Source of the DNA: CAYGDP01 sp964348665
GTDB taxonomy: Bacteria > Verrucomicrobiota > Verrucomicrobiia > Palsa-1439 > CAYGDP01
Reading direction: 5' to 3'
NCBI GenBank assembly: GCA_964348665.1
Contig: CAYGDP010000001.1
Location: 248,001 to 312,000 of the forward strand
Length of the DNA stretch: 64,000 nucleotides
Both the position numbers and the translations under genes were made by a program. Positions 29,101 through 38,539 of this stretch are shown one piece after another; position 1 is the stretch's first letter, and each line of letters starts with the position of its first letter. A model generated the notes under the pieces. It made no database searches, was not told the DNA's origin, and saw only the letters and a program-made list of their open reading frames with translations.

Positions 29101-30861
29101 TTATTTCGGTGAAGTTTCCGGGATGAGAGGCGGAGCCGCGTGGGTCGGTTTCCCGTGACCGGAGACTTCGCGTAATTCGACTCGATAAAACATCGTGGCA
29201 GTTTTGTAAGTGCCAAGTCCGAGATGTTTTCCATCGCGCAATTTCCACATATCCAAAATGGATAGGTTGCTATAGTCGGTGGCGAGTTGAGAGATCAGTT
29301 CTCCATCAAGATACACTTTTAGGTGATCCTGTCGGACTTGGATTTCCGCGGTATGAATTCTGTCGCTCAAGATTTGGCTGCGCTTGATCGTAGAAAGATT
29401 ATCATCGGCGCGACGATCGCCAACGACTTCAAATCCAGCAACGCTGTTCCCCCAACCGCCCATCACCCAGTTGAACGAATGTCCCGCGTGGGACAAGATC
29501 ATATTCAAGTCGGGCGGCGGCTTGGCGCGACGACGAAAAACGATTCGATAATCGTATTCGTCCGGAGGTTGGTAGGGAATTTCCAGCAGCGTTCCCGGTG
29601 AACTGTCCGAACGCAGCACGCCATCGGTGATGCGCCATTTCCCTCGAATCGAATCGCGCACGGGTTCGATCAATGCCAGTAAATCAGTCGCGCCCGGCAG
29701 GGCGGGTGGGATTGGTCCCTCCACTTCCGTGGCCGGATTGGATGCGGTTTCGTTGGACTGTGGCGGTTGAATTTGTCCCGTTGGTTGAGGCGGGGGAATC
29801 GGGTTTAAACGGGTTGGCTTGGTCCAAAGCAACCAGCCAAGAACGATGACGAGGCCGAGCAAAACGATGACAAGCGCACGATCATGCGGTCGACGCACCG
29901 GCATCGTGCGGAGGGTGGAAGAGCGCGCCAGGGCGAGCGGTTCAAGATCGCCCAATAAGTCTTGGTAGGATTGGTAACGTTGACTGGGAGTTTTTTCGAG
30001 CATCCGCAGCATCATTCGTTCGACCGCGAACGAGACTGAAGAATTGAACTGGCGGATGTTCGGCACCGAACGTTGAACCTGCTGCATCATGATATCCATT
30101 GGCGTTTCACCAACATACAGGGGACGACCGGCAAGCAGATGAAACAGAGTTGCTCCCAGCGAATAGATATCGCTGCGATGATCCACCGGGCGGCCTTCCG
30201 CTTGTTCGGGACTCATATAGAGCGGCGACCCCATCGCGGTGATGGTCGTGGTGATTTTCTTGTCGCTAGAGATTTGTTTGGCGAGTCCGAAATCGGTAAC
30301 TTTGACAATCCCTTTGGGCGTAATCATCAAATTGGCGGGCTTGATGTCGCGGTGAATGATTCCCTGTTCGTGTGCGTGCTGGAGACCATACGCCGCCTGT
30401 CGAATGTAATCCAACGCTTCGCGCTCCGGGAGTTTGCCGTGCTCGTCGAGCATCCGTTCCAAAGACTTGCCTTCCACCAATTCCATTGCCGAAAAAAGTG
30501 TTTCGCTCTGCTGCGACACAAGATAGATCTGGATGATGTTGGGGTCGTTCAGGGCGCCGATGGCGCGCGCCTCGCTGAAAAATCGCTGCACAAATTCCCG
30601 GTCGCTCGACAATCGTTGCGAGAGAATTTTCACCGCCACATGACGCCCCAACGATTCTTCGTATGCCTTGAACACGACTCCCATCGCGCCTTCGCCGATT
30701 CGTTCCACGAGTTTGTAGTGCGCGAGCATATCGCCAACTTGAGGCCCACGACGGCATGTATCGGCGGCGAGTTCAGATGGCGTGCGGTGACGGGTTGCCC
30801 GCACATCGTCCGGCTTCGATTGAGAACCGGGTGCCGTCGATTTGTCTGAATTTTCTGACAC
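29101..30861 (-). CDS. Transmembrane Ser/Thr protein kinase with DUF1080-like ectodomain
   Basis: 586 residues from a GTG start. The kinase domain has GEGAMG at about 57-62, Lys78 (VAVKIL), HRD at 170-172 (IIHRDIKPANLM), DFG at 190-192 and SPEQ in the activation segment. One membrane helix lies at about 329-346 (ALVIVLLGLVIVLGWLLW). The outer part (about 400-575) is a concanavalin-like DUF1080/3-keto-disaccharide-hydrolase-type domain (YDYRIVFRRRAKPPPDLNMI), a common PVC add-on to PknB-like kinases. It may sense a carbohydrate outside and signal inside. No RBS is obvious before the GTG. Confidence 0.85.
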   Translation of the reverse strand: MSENSDKSTAPGSQSKPDDVRATRHRTPSELAADTCRRGPQVGDMLAHYKLVERIGEGAMGVVFKAYEESLGRHVAVKILSQRLSSDREFVQRFFSEARAIGALNDPNIIQIYLVSQQSETLFSAMELVEGKSLERMLDEHGKLPEREALDYIRQAAYGLQHAHEQGIIHRDIKPANLMITPKGIVKVTDFGLAKQISSDKKITTTITAMGSPLYMSPEQAEGRPVDHRSDIYSLGATLFHLLAGRPLYVGETPMDIMMQQVQRSVPNIRQFNSSVSFAVERMMLRMLEKTPSQRYQSYQDLLGDLEPLALARSSTLRTMPVRRPHDRALVIVLLGLVIVLGWLLWTKPTRLNPIPPPQPTGQIQPPQSNETASNPATEVEGPIPPALPGATDLLALIEPVRDSIRGKWRITDGVLRSDSSPGTLLEIPYQPPDEYDYRIVFRRRAKPPPDLNMILSHAGHSFNWVMGGWGNSVAGFEVVGDRRADDNLSTIKRSQILSDRIHTAEIQVRQDHLKVYLDGELISQLATDYSNLSILDMWKLRDGKHLGLGTYKTATMFYRVELREVSGHGKPTHAAPPLIPETSPK

Positions 30862-30945
30862 GCACCGATGGTAAGACCTACGTAGGAACTTGGCAAGCGC
30901 GCTTGCAGCTGCGCAACCAATTCGAGCAGGTTTCCGATTCGCTGT

Positions 30946-33900
30946 TTACATCAGAATTTTATAATCGCCAGTTCTGGTGAAGAATAACCCGACTTCGGAC
31001 ACCAACAGGCCGAGTCGCCGCCACTCGCGGGCGTAAAGCTCCAGTTGCGGACGATAATGCTCGACCAACGAATCAATACCGCCCTTCGGCGGCACATCAG
31101 TTTTGTAGTCCACAATCACCCAGCCATCTTTTTCGAGAAAAACCAGATCCATCACCCCACGGAGGATTGTTGGAAGAGCGAAGGATGGATTTTCCGCCGT
31201 CGTGATCATTCGCTCGAAGGGGACTTCCACCAATCGTTGTTTGCTTTTTGTGGCACGCTTCCAGATCGGCGATTTCATTACCGACTCGACAAGTTTTATC
31301 GCGTCGTGCGCCAGAGCCAGATCCAGTTCTGCGTCAGCCAGCTCGGTTTGCGCGAGAGCCAGGAGATTCGCCCGTGGATAAATCATCGCCGTTTGCAGGA
31401 GAGCATGGATGACTGTGCCCCATTCTGTTCCATGTTCGCCGTCGGACGGTTCAGCGGCAGGAGCGCGACGCGACGAGGCAAGAAGCTTGGCCGGTTTCGC
31501 ATCGTACGTTTTCAGCGAGGCGACTTTCCAACGATTTGTGGCAGCAGCCGATCCTCCAGCAACCTCGCACTCCGACAGCTTTGCGGGTGCAATGATTTCA
31601 CGAGCCGGAGTCGGGATGAATTTCAATTCAGGCACCGTGGCGAGATCTGGTCGAAGCGGCTCCCACGGATTATTGTTTTTAAATTTGTCAGAGCGCAACG
31701 AGACGGAGATCTGTTTTTTGGCGCGCGTGGCGGCAACATACATAATCCGATTGTACTCCGCATTTTCGAACGCATCTTCCTCCAGCTTCCACCTCGTATC
31801 CCAATCAGGAGGTTGAGCAAGAATCGTTTGATTACCATATCTGTCGACCGGTCCGATGACCAAATACCCGCGCGTCCGGTCACCCTCGCGGTCAATATGG
31901 ATTTGTGGCGGCTGCTTTTTCTGCCCCGCAGGATCCGCCAAAAAAACCGCGTCGGCTTCCAATCCCTTCGCTTTGTGAATGTTCATGATTCGGATGCGCG
32001 GGCGGGTTGCCGGATGAGCGGCCACTCCGTCATGTTCATCCTCGCGCTCTCTGTCTTCATCCTCTACTTCAGCGATTCGGCCAAGGATTTCTACCAACCC
32101 AGCGGTTGTAATGGCTTCTTGTTGTCGCGCGCGCAAGAGTTCAAGCGCTTTGCCCAGACTGCCGGCGCGAACCGAGCCGTTTTCTTCCGCTGCCGCCCGC
32201 GCGAAGAGTCCCAAATCGTTCGCGATGCGTTCGAACGCCACCACAGGCGGCAAATGTTGCAACCAGTTGGCGTATCGCCGGAATCGGTCCCAGGCATCCT
32301 GAAATACCGCAGCGTCGGCGGGGTCGAGGTTTGCGGGAAGCGGAACACGGAAATCGAAGCACCCCCCCGCGCGGTGAAACGCGTAGAGAAGGGGATCGCT
32401 TACGCCAAAAACTTCACTGCGCAGCGCGGCGACTAACGCCACTGGATTGTGAGGTTCAACAAGGACGCGGAGGACAACGTGGAGCAGCGCCACTTCCAGC
32501 GTGTCGTTGAGTGTTGCACCGCCCGTGATTTCGCAAGGAACGCCTAGTTCCTGCAACGCTTGAGCATAAATCCCAAGCCGCTGGTTCTTGCGGGCAAGTA
32601 TGAGATAGTCGGTGCCTCGATCGCCGCCGCTCTGTATCTGGTGGCAAATGGTCCGAGCAATCGCGCGCGATTCCTCGTTTACGATTAGGTCATGGCGGGA
32701 CAGTTCCTTTGGCCAGACAAACTTTTGAATGGAGTCCTTATTGATACCCGACCGACTGGGATCGAGCGCGACATACTCGGGCGAGTAGCGAGTGCTGGGA
32801 CTGGGAAATTTGGAAGCAAAGGCGCTGTTCACCCAATCCAGAATCGGTTTCTCGCTGCGAAAGCTTGTCGTCAGATGAACTTCCAGTCCGCCGGAGTCGC
32901 AGGTGATTCTTTTTACTGTGTTATAGGTGACAATGTCGGCGCGGCGAAACCGGTAGATGGATTGTTTGGGATCGCCGACCACAAAAAGCGAGCCGGGGAC
33001 AGGCCGGCATTTGCGCCAATCGGTTTCGTCGGAGTCACCCGCGGTGAGCAGTAGCATCACTTCGGCTTGGATCGGGTCGGTGTCCTGAAATTCGTCCACA
33101 AGCAGGTGCGTGAAACGCTTGCGAAAATAGCGGCGCACATCCGGAAATCGTTTCAGCAAGATCGCCGCGCGGAGCAATAAATCCTGGAAATTGAGACCGC
33201 CCTGTTCGCGGCGCAGTTGATCGTACTCTTTTCGCACTGGCAGAATCGCGCGCAACAGCGGTTCGTATCGCGCAATGCGCCATTGGGTCGTGAGTGCTTT
33301 TGCTTCGGAAATATATTCGTTCCACCAATCCCGCTCTTCGCCGTCTTTCCCAACAAGAAATCCATCGGGAACAACTAGTTTGTCTTGATATTCTTCGACC
33401 AATTCCATCACCTCGGCAACTTGTGTCCAATCCACCTGTCGAGCGATTGCCAGAATCCTACGATAACGTTGAAGCAGATGATTGTTTTCTGTTGGAAATT
33501 TGTCCGCAATGGTTTTGATGTGCTCGATTCTCTTCTCCAGTCTGGGCTTCAACCCCGTCAGGTCCGGCATCGGCATTGGCGGACACGGCCAGTCTTCGTC
33601 AGCAACATCTGAATACTCGGCCAACTTCACAAAAGCATCCTCCAATTGCCAGACTTCGACTCCCAATGCTGCCAATTGCTCCAACGCCGGATCATCCGTC
33701 GCGTACAGACGGGCAATGTGTTCGCGCCAGGCTTTGCGTCGCAATCGGCTGTCGGCGGCTTCGTCCAGTTCCGTAAAGGCAACATCCACGCCGGCCTCGA
33801 CCGGGCGCTCTCGCAGCAAGCGCGCACAAAAGGAATGGATCGTACCGATGAAACATCGCTCGATCCCCGCGACTGCTTTCCGTATCCGCTCTTGTTTTTT

Positions 33901-34158
33901 GCCGACGGAAGTCTTGGCCTGTTTTTCCAGCTCGATCTGAAATCGCGCCCGGAGTTCCGCCGCCGCTTTTCGGGTGAATGTCACCGCCGCGATGGTTTCG
34001 ATGGAACATTCTCTCTCGGAGATCAATGCAATCATCCGTCCCACGAGACTTGTGGTTTTGCCCGTGCCGGCGGCTGCCTCGACAATCAGATTGCGGTGCA
34101 ACATCGCCGGGGCAACGATCTGATCGCGCGCCGTTTGATCGGGAAGATTCGACTTCAT
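30946..34158 (-). CDS. AddA-like UvrD helicase-exonuclease
   Basis: 1070 residues. Walker A is AAAGTGKTTSLVG at about 28-40; motif II is HLLVDEFQDTDPIQ at about 351-363. Other SF1A motifs are FTRKAAAELR, GDPKQSIYRFR and IMNIHKAKGLEADAVFL. The C-terminus carries WVIVDYKTD, the RecB-family nuclease motif. With the neighbouring AddB-like gene it should form an AddAB-type enzyme for resecting double-strand breaks. Its ATG overlaps the AddB-like stop (ATGA), so the two are translated together. Confidence 0.88.
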   Translation of the reverse strand: MKSNLPDQTARDQIVAPAMLHRNLIVEAAAGTGKTTSLVGRMIALISERECSIETIAAVTFTRKAAAELRARFQIELEKQAKTSVGKKQERIRKAVAGIERCFIGTIHSFCARLLRERPVEAGVDVAFTELDEAADSRLRRKAWREHIARLYATDDPALEQLAALGVEVWQLEDAFVKLAEYSDVADEDWPCPPMPMPDLTGLKPRLEKRIEHIKTIADKFPTENNHLLQRYRRILAIARQVDWTQVAEVMELVEEYQDKLVVPDGFLVGKDGEERDWWNEYISEAKALTTQWRIARYEPLLRAILPVRKEYDQLRREQGGLNFQDLLLRAAILLKRFPDVRRYFRKRFTHLLVDEFQDTDPIQAEVMLLLTAGDSDETDWRKCRPVPGSLFVVGDPKQSIYRFRRADIVTYNTVKRITCDSGGLEVHLTTSFRSEKPILDWVNSAFASKFPSPSTRYSPEYVALDPSRSGINKDSIQKFVWPKELSRHDLIVNEESRAIARTICHQIQSGGDRGTDYLILARKNQRLGIYAQALQELGVPCEITGGATLNDTLEVALLHVVLRVLVEPHNPVALVAALRSEVFGVSDPLLYAFHRAGGCFDFRVPLPANLDPADAAVFQDAWDRFRRYANWLQHLPPVVAFERIANDLGLFARAAAEENGSVRAGSLGKALELLRARQQEAITTAGLVEILGRIAEVEDEDREREDEHDGVAAHPATRPRIRIMNIHKAKGLEADAVFLADPAGQKKQPPQIHIDREGDRTRGYLVIGPVDRYGNQTILAQPPDWDTRWKLEEDAFENAEYNRIMYVAATRAKKQISVSLRSDKFKNNNPWEPLRPDLATVPELKFIPTPAREIIAPAKLSECEVAGGSAAATNRWKVASLKTYDAKPAKLLASSRRAPAAEPSDGEHGTEWGTVIHALLQTAMIYPRANLLALAQTELADAELDLALAHDAIKLVESVMKSPIWKRATKSKQRLVEVPFERMITTAENPSFALPTILRGVMDLVFLEKDGWVIVDYKTDVPPKGGIDSLVEHYRPQLELYAREWRRLGLLVSEVGLFFTRTGDYKILM

Positions 34159-37100
34159 TTCTCTTTTTTCCGTAATCCGCGGATCGGTTGCAGTTTATTA
34201 TTTCCACTCTTGGCCATTTTCGTTTCGCTATGGCCAGCGACAGAAGCGGTGTCGCGACAGATGCTCCTGAAATCGCAAAGCCCGCAATCCATTTCATTAT
34301 CGTTCGTCGCGAGGAATGCGCCGTTAGCAACGATTGAAGCCAAGTGTTGAAGAATCACGTTGCCTGCCGCCAAGTCGTTCAATCGGAAGGGGATCCGCTC
34401 GCCTTTTTCTTTGTCGCTTGGAAAAAAGAAGCCAAACTGTTCCACTTTGCCTCTCTTGCCAAGGCGATGTTGTGCCATTTTTAAATAAAGATAATGCTGC
34501 ACGAGCCTGCCCTGGCGGAAAGCGCCCAATTTCTTCGTGTTATATGCATACGTGCTGCCTGTTTTGTAATCCCACAACACAAACTCTCCCTCCTCCATTT
34601 CGTCCACACGATCAATCCGGCCGCGGCAAAGTATTGTATTTCCATCGGCAAGACGCACTGGAATCGGCGCTTCACAATCCAAGAGGGTTGACTTTCCGTC
34701 CGGTTTTATTCCAAGTGAGACTTCCATGTAGCGCGGCTGATTTTTTTTGCAAAACTCTTCTTCTCCGGCCAAAAACCACGCCGCCATTCGTCGCAGCGAA
34801 TTCACTTGCCGCCGGATCACGCTCTCGCTCGGCGGCGGAATCTTCTCCCGCGCGACTTGAATGTGGCGGTTCAGGATTTTTTCCAATCGCGGCCAATCCC
34901 GCGTTTGCTGCGGTTTTTTGCCCGATTTCACCAGTTCCGTCATAAATTCGCAAAAGACGCGGTGCATCAACGCGCCCGCTTCGGAGCCATCCAGCCATTG
35001 GCTTTCTTCAATTTTCAATTCTTTCAACGGCTTCAATCCAAGCCCGTATTGGAAGAAAAACCGGAGCGGACAACTACCGATGGTTTGCAAACGACTTACG
35101 GACATCACGTTTGCATCTCCCTCCATCGGATTCAACGCGCGCCCCGCTTCGGGAACATTGCCATCAAATTCAGTGAATTGATCGCTTCGTCGCCCCTGTT
35201 CCGCGCGCCACCCGCGCGCGAGGTGTGGAAAATCGTGTCCAATCCATTTTTTGGCGTCATTGACGGGATTTCCCAATCGCCACATCCACCATTCCGATGC
35301 GTCCAAACAGAGGTCGGCGCGATTGGGCGCGAAAGAAACCAGCACCCGATCTTTCTGAAGCGCGGTAAGATCGGCTTCTCGTTTTTTCGATGACTCTCGA
35401 TAGACGGCGAGAAGGGCAGGGCTGGCAAACATTTCTCGGTCATCCGCGAGACTTCGAATGCTATTGCTGAAGATCACGTGTCCGCGCAATCGCCCCAACA
35501 ATCGCTGGTATTGTTCTTGTTTGCGACGGCGCAACTCGGAGGACGTCAGCAAGTCCCGCGAGAGTTTCTGGCGGTCGTCATCCAGCAACAAAGCGTCCTG
35601 CAATCCCGCACCCGGAAACCGGTTGTCATCCACCCCCACGATGAACGTGTGTGCCCGACCGGAATGTCCGCCCGAGAAAATGCTGGCTACATGCAACTTT
35701 CCCGGCTGCGGTCGTTCGCCCTTGACCCGCAGATCAGTCATAATCGCCGATAACCATCTCCAGGCATCGTGGGTCGTTGAAGTTGATTTTGCCGCGGGAA
35801 CATCCCATTCGCGCAAATCGCGAATGTGTTCCTGTAATTTTTGGCGAGCCAATTGATCCAGTTCCGTTGTCGCGCGCGCCGTTGTCGTCAGAAACTTGTC
35901 CGCAGCTTCCCAAACCTCCATTCGTGTGGATGGGCTGGAAACTCCCAATAATTGCTCGATTGCGGGACGCAATCTCATCAGAAGCGCAGCATGATGTTCC
36001 GCTGACTCCTTTTTTTTAAGCGCGACTTCGCCATCCTCATCGTAAGTGATCTCGCGCGCGACGCGATGACAGGCAGCGAGTTTCTCGCCCAGCTTCTTCA
36101 AATAACGGTTTAGGCCAAATCCGACCGGCACCGCGCGAAACGCGGACGCTAGCTCGGCAAAACCATCCGGGCCGTCGCTTTCTTCGTCCACGTTCAACAA
36201 ACCATCTTGGATCATCTCCGCCAACAATGCTTGAGGATATTCCTCCTCGATCCACCGCACCCAAGCCATCAATGCTCGGCCCGGACGGGAATACCGCACC
36301 GGCAACCCGTCGGCGAACGTCACTCCAAATCGTACCTCGCCAGCGTCATCAAACCTAAACCGCTCCACCAACTCAAACATCAACGGCACATACGTTTGCG
36401 CATCGGTGTGGAGCAGCTCCACCTCATCCCAACGCCAACCGTTCGCCAAACAACGACGCAGCACTTCGCGCACTTCGTTCACCTCGCCAACCGCTTGAAA
36501 CATCGCCGGATTGGCAACCACCGAAGTCGGTTCGTCCACGGGCAAGCGTGTCTTCTTCGGGAACGCATCCAGGAATGTTTTCTCGACCGCGCTCCACTCC
36601 AGATCGGCGGGTTCCAACAATACAACCTGTTCTACGTCCGTGACATCCGTTCGCACCCGCTCGGTCGCTATCGCCAACACTTCCGCATAATCCACCCACG
36701 CGCGCCGTTTCAATTCCTTGCCATACTCGCCTAACAAAAACTTGATCTCCTCGCCTTTCTTGGCCACTTCAAAATTTCTTGCCAATACTTCTGTCGCGTC
36801 CAAGCCCCCCAGCCGCAGCGATTGCAACGTCGAATCAATCATCTCGAACAATCCGAGCGATGGTGTCAATTCGGTCAAATACCCGGATGGATTTTTTTCT
36901 TTAAGCCGATTCCATAACTGTTCGGCCAGCAACGGGCCTGATTTGCCGCGCAACATCTTTAGCCCTCGATCCGCCATCGCTGGCGCGGCCAACTCCAGCG
37001 CCAGCGACCGCAGGGTTTTCACACGGACATTCACCGCCGCCTGACCGCCGAGCGCCACTTGATCGAGCCACTGATGACCGGCGCGCAACGACGGTGCCAG

Positions 37101-37166
37101 CAGCCATTTCTCATCGAGCAAATGTTTCCGGCAGACGGCGGTCAGTTTTTGGATCAAACAGTTCAT
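34155..37166 (-). CDS. AddB-like PD-(D/E)XK nuclease with Fe-S cysteines
   Basis: 1003 residues from ATG 37166 (MNCLIQKL); a TTG at 37214 would extend it by 16. The C-terminal nuclease has FVLWDYKTG. The four cysteines of the AddB iron-sulfur cluster are present: one before the nuclease core (TIGSCPLRFFFQYG) and three after it (DCGLCDFRSICRD). No Walker A is seen at the N-terminus, so helicase activity would come only from the partner. Length and arrangement match AddB/RexB-like proteins rather than RecC. Confidence 0.82.
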   Translation of the reverse strand: MNCLIQKLTAVCRKHLLDEKWLLAPSLRAGHQWLDQVALGGQAAVNVRVKTLRSLALELAAPAMADRGLKMLRGKSGPLLAEQLWNRLKEKNPSGYLTELTPSLGLFEMIDSTLQSLRLGGLDATEVLARNFEVAKKGEEIKFLLGEYGKELKRRAWVDYAEVLAIATERVRTDVTDVEQVVLLEPADLEWSAVEKTFLDAFPKKTRLPVDEPTSVVANPAMFQAVGEVNEVREVLRRCLANGWRWDEVELLHTDAQTYVPLMFELVERFRFDDAGEVRFGVTFADGLPVRYSRPGRALMAWVRWIEEEYPQALLAEMIQDGLLNVDEESDGPDGFAELASAFRAVPVGFGLNRYLKKLGEKLAACHRVAREITYDEDGEVALKKKESAEHHAALLMRLRPAIEQLLGVSSPSTRMEVWEAADKFLTTTARATTELDQLARQKLQEHIRDLREWDVPAAKSTSTTHDAWRWLSAIMTDLRVKGERPQPGKLHVASIFSGGHSGRAHTFIVGVDDNRFPGAGLQDALLLDDDRQKLSRDLLTSSELRRRKQEQYQRLLGRLRGHVIFSNSIRSLADDREMFASPALLAVYRESSKKREADLTALQKDRVLVSFAPNRADLCLDASEWWMWRLGNPVNDAKKWIGHDFPHLARGWRAEQGRRSDQFTEFDGNVPEAGRALNPMEGDANVMSVSRLQTIGSCPLRFFFQYGLGLKPLKELKIEESQWLDGSEAGALMHRVFCEFMTELVKSGKKPQQTRDWPRLEKILNRHIQVAREKIPPPSESVIRRQVNSLRRMAAWFLAGEEEFCKKNQPRYMEVSLGIKPDGKSTLLDCEAPIPVRLADGNTILCRGRIDRVDEMEEGEFVLWDYKTGSTYAYNTKKLGAFRQGRLVQHYLYLKMAQHRLGKRGKVEQFGFFFPSDKEKGERIPFRLNDLAAGNVILQHLASIVANGAFLATNDNEMDCGLCDFRSICRDTASVAGHSETKMAKSGNNKLQPIRGLRKKEK

Positions 37167-37315
37167 AGGGATGGCGCGATGGATTTTTCGAGTATTTACA
37201 ATAAATCCCTCCAATAGAAAGCCTTTATTCCACTGCTGGATTCCAAATTAATTACGAAGTGATTTGCCATCAACACAGACAGATTAGGGATGGAGCAACG
37301 CGCCGGACGTCCCCG

Positions 37316-37347
37316 GACCAAAACGGGAAACGTTTCCCGTTTTGGTC
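37316..37347. promoter_or_regulatory. Perfect 32-bp palindrome with GGGAAACGTTTCCC core
   Basis: A 32-bp perfect palindrome centred between 37331 and 37332, with GGGAAACGTTTCCC in the middle and AAAACG/CGTTTT arms. It lies between the end of the USP gene and the start of the AddB-like gene. The AAACGTTT centre resembles LacI/GalR-family operators. It could also fold as a hairpin, but no T-run follows. Confidence 0.6.
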
Positions 37348-37359
37348 ATACTTCTATCC

Positions 37360-37443
37360 CTCCGTACGGAGAGGCGCGGTTGAGAGGGAAAACCAAATTA
37401 GTCAACGTTGACCGATTTGAAATCCGGAAACGTTTCCGGATTT
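37360..37443. promoter_or_regulatory. Three further perfect palindromes (12, 12 and 24 bp)
   Basis: CTCCGTACGGAG at 37360-37371, GTCAACGTTGAC at 37401-37412, and a 24-bp palindrome at 37420-37443 with core CCGGAAACGTTTCCGG. The last shares GGAAACGTTTCC with the 32-bp palindrome. The set probably forms an operator array for the AddB-like operon or marks an otherwise unknown site. Apart from these palindromes I see no gene in 37167-37474. Confidence 0.5.
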
Positions 37444-37474
37444 GCCGGCTGGCCGCACGAGCAGCCTGAAGCAA

Positions 37475-37936
37475 TCATTCCACCACCCAGGTTGTCAATC
37501 CGGTCGGGTTGCGGAGTATTTTTTCCACGACACTTCCCATAAAAAATTGTCCGATCATGGATTTTCCGCGCCGTCCCAGCACGATCGTGTCGCAATGATG
37601 CGCTCGCGCGGTGGCAAGGATTTGCGCGGCGACACTGCCGCGCGCTTTGGAAAGCTCGGTGGTGATCAGCTCGGGTTTCACGCCTTCGCGGGCGATGCGA
37701 GCCTTCATCTCGGCCAGCAGAATCTTTCCCGCCATCCTGGTTTCGCTCTCAAAGGATTCGAGCAATTCCGGCGTGACGCGCTCCTGCGCGGCATACGAGG
37801 GAAATTCCGGGAGGACATGATATACAACCACTTCGCAAAAGGGCGACTTGGCGGACGCGCAGGCGCGTCCGACGTAAATCGCCGTTTTCCACGAAGTCTT
37901 CTCTCCATCCACCGCCACCAGCAATTTGTGTTTCAT
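37475..37936 (-). CDS. Universal stress protein (UspA family)
   Basis: 153 residues from ATG 37936, with AAAGGAG 8 bases upstream; the frame extends upstream but without support. MKHKLLVAVDGEKTS is the first USP strand and loop. The ATP-binding end reads VLGRRGKSMIGQFFMGSV, close to the G-2x-G-9x-G(S/T) pattern. It is more divergent from the other three USPs here than they are from each other. It is transcribed away from the HPF operon from a shared region containing two palindromes and sigma-54-like sites on both strands, so both sides probably respond to one signal. Confidence 0.88.
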   Translation of the reverse strand: MKHKLLVAVDGEKTSWKTAIYVGRACASAKSPFCEVVVYHVLPEFPSYAAQERVTPELLESFESETRMAGKILLAEMKARIAREGVKPELITTELSKARGSVAAQILATARAHHCDTIVLGRRGKSMIGQFFMGSVVEKILRNPTGLTTWVVE

Positions 37937-37964
37937 AAAAGGACTCCTTTCGGTTGGAAGAACA

Positions 37965-38026
37965 GCACACCTTGTTCCATGCAGAAGCGTGAGGGAACTG
38001 GATAGAATCGAACGACAGCATGTCTG
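37965..38026 (-). promoter_or_regulatory. Sigma-54 promoter module for the leftward USP gene
   Basis: On the minus strand TGGAACAAGGTGTGCTG has GG (37978-37977) and GC (37966-37965) separated by 10 bases. A CCCTCACG element lies just upstream, as in the nitrite reductase promoter. The palindrome ACGACA-gca-TGTCTG is at 38012-38026, its centre 41 bp from the GG, one helical turn closer than in the other copies. The predicted start leaves a 16-17-base leader with the AAAGGAG. Confidence 0.55.
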
Positions 38027-38042
38027 TGAGACGACAACTTTT

Positions 38043-38114
38043 CGGTCAAAATGTCGGCTCGACCGCGTAGAAGACAGCTGATTCTGCACAATATTGAATG
38101 GGCATATACAATGC
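38043..38114 (+). promoter_or_regulatory. Sigma-54 promoter module for the HPF-to-NtrC operon
   Basis: GGCATATACAATGC at 38101-38114 gives GG-N10-GC. An ATTCTGCACAA element ends 10 bases before the GG. The palindrome CGGTCA-aaa-TGTCGG (38043-38057) is centred 51 bp upstream of the GG. The left half-site is degenerate (4 of 6). The -12 site is only 17 bases from the ATG, so the leader would be very short. Confidence 0.6.
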
Positions 38115-38131
38115 TTTTGAGGAGAGTAGCC

Positions 38132-38539
38132 ATGGATATCATCGTTCGCTCGATAGGTTTTTCTATATCGAACGCATTGCTCGGAGTGATTGAATCGAAG
38201 TTGCGATCGCTTGAGTTGCTCGCGCCGCGTTTGATGCGCGCCCGGGTGACTTTAGTGCGGCAAAGCCGCTCCCCGTCGCAGCGTCAGTTCCGGGCAAGCG
38301 TGCAGTGCGAGATTTCCGGTCACGATGTTTATGCAACAGAATCCGCGCCAACCGTTTATGAAGCGGTTGCTATGGTGGCAGAAAAAATTCGACGACGAGT
38401 AAGGCAGCGGCGCAAACTTCGGCTTACGCGGCGGCACGGAGACGTTCGCGAGGACCGCGCGGTGCGGCAATACAAGTTGGCGCAGCCGCATCCAACCGTA
38501 AGACCCGGATTGACCTTGCGAAAAGAAGAAGCCTTATGA
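38132..38539 (+). CDS. Short ribosome hibernation factor (HPF/RaiA family)
   Basis: 135 residues from ATG 38132, with GAGGAG 7 bases upstream; in-frame ATGs further up lack support. MDIIVRSIGFSISNALLGVIESKLRSLE is a variant of the HPF opening, followed by ARVTLVRQ and QFRASVQCEISGHDVYATE, with a basic KIRRRVRQRRKLR helix near the end. Short HPF/RaiA proteins bind the 30S subunit and silence ribosomes under stress. It opens a coupled gene chain: its TGA overlaps the aldolase ATG. The long HPF C-terminal domain is missing. Confidence 0.75.
   Translation: MDIIVRSIGFSISNALLGVIESKLRSLELLAPRLMRARVTLVRQSRSPSQRQFRASVQCEISGHDVYATESAPTVYEAVAMVAEKIRRRVRQRRKLRLTRRHGDVREDRAVRQYKLAQPHPTVRPGLTLRKEEAL

Noticed and set aside
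37316..37347. 32-bp palindrome as a simple rho-independent terminator of the USP gene
   Set aside because: No T-run on either side and it lies about 130 bases past the stop, with three further palindromes between. Not excluded, but less likely.
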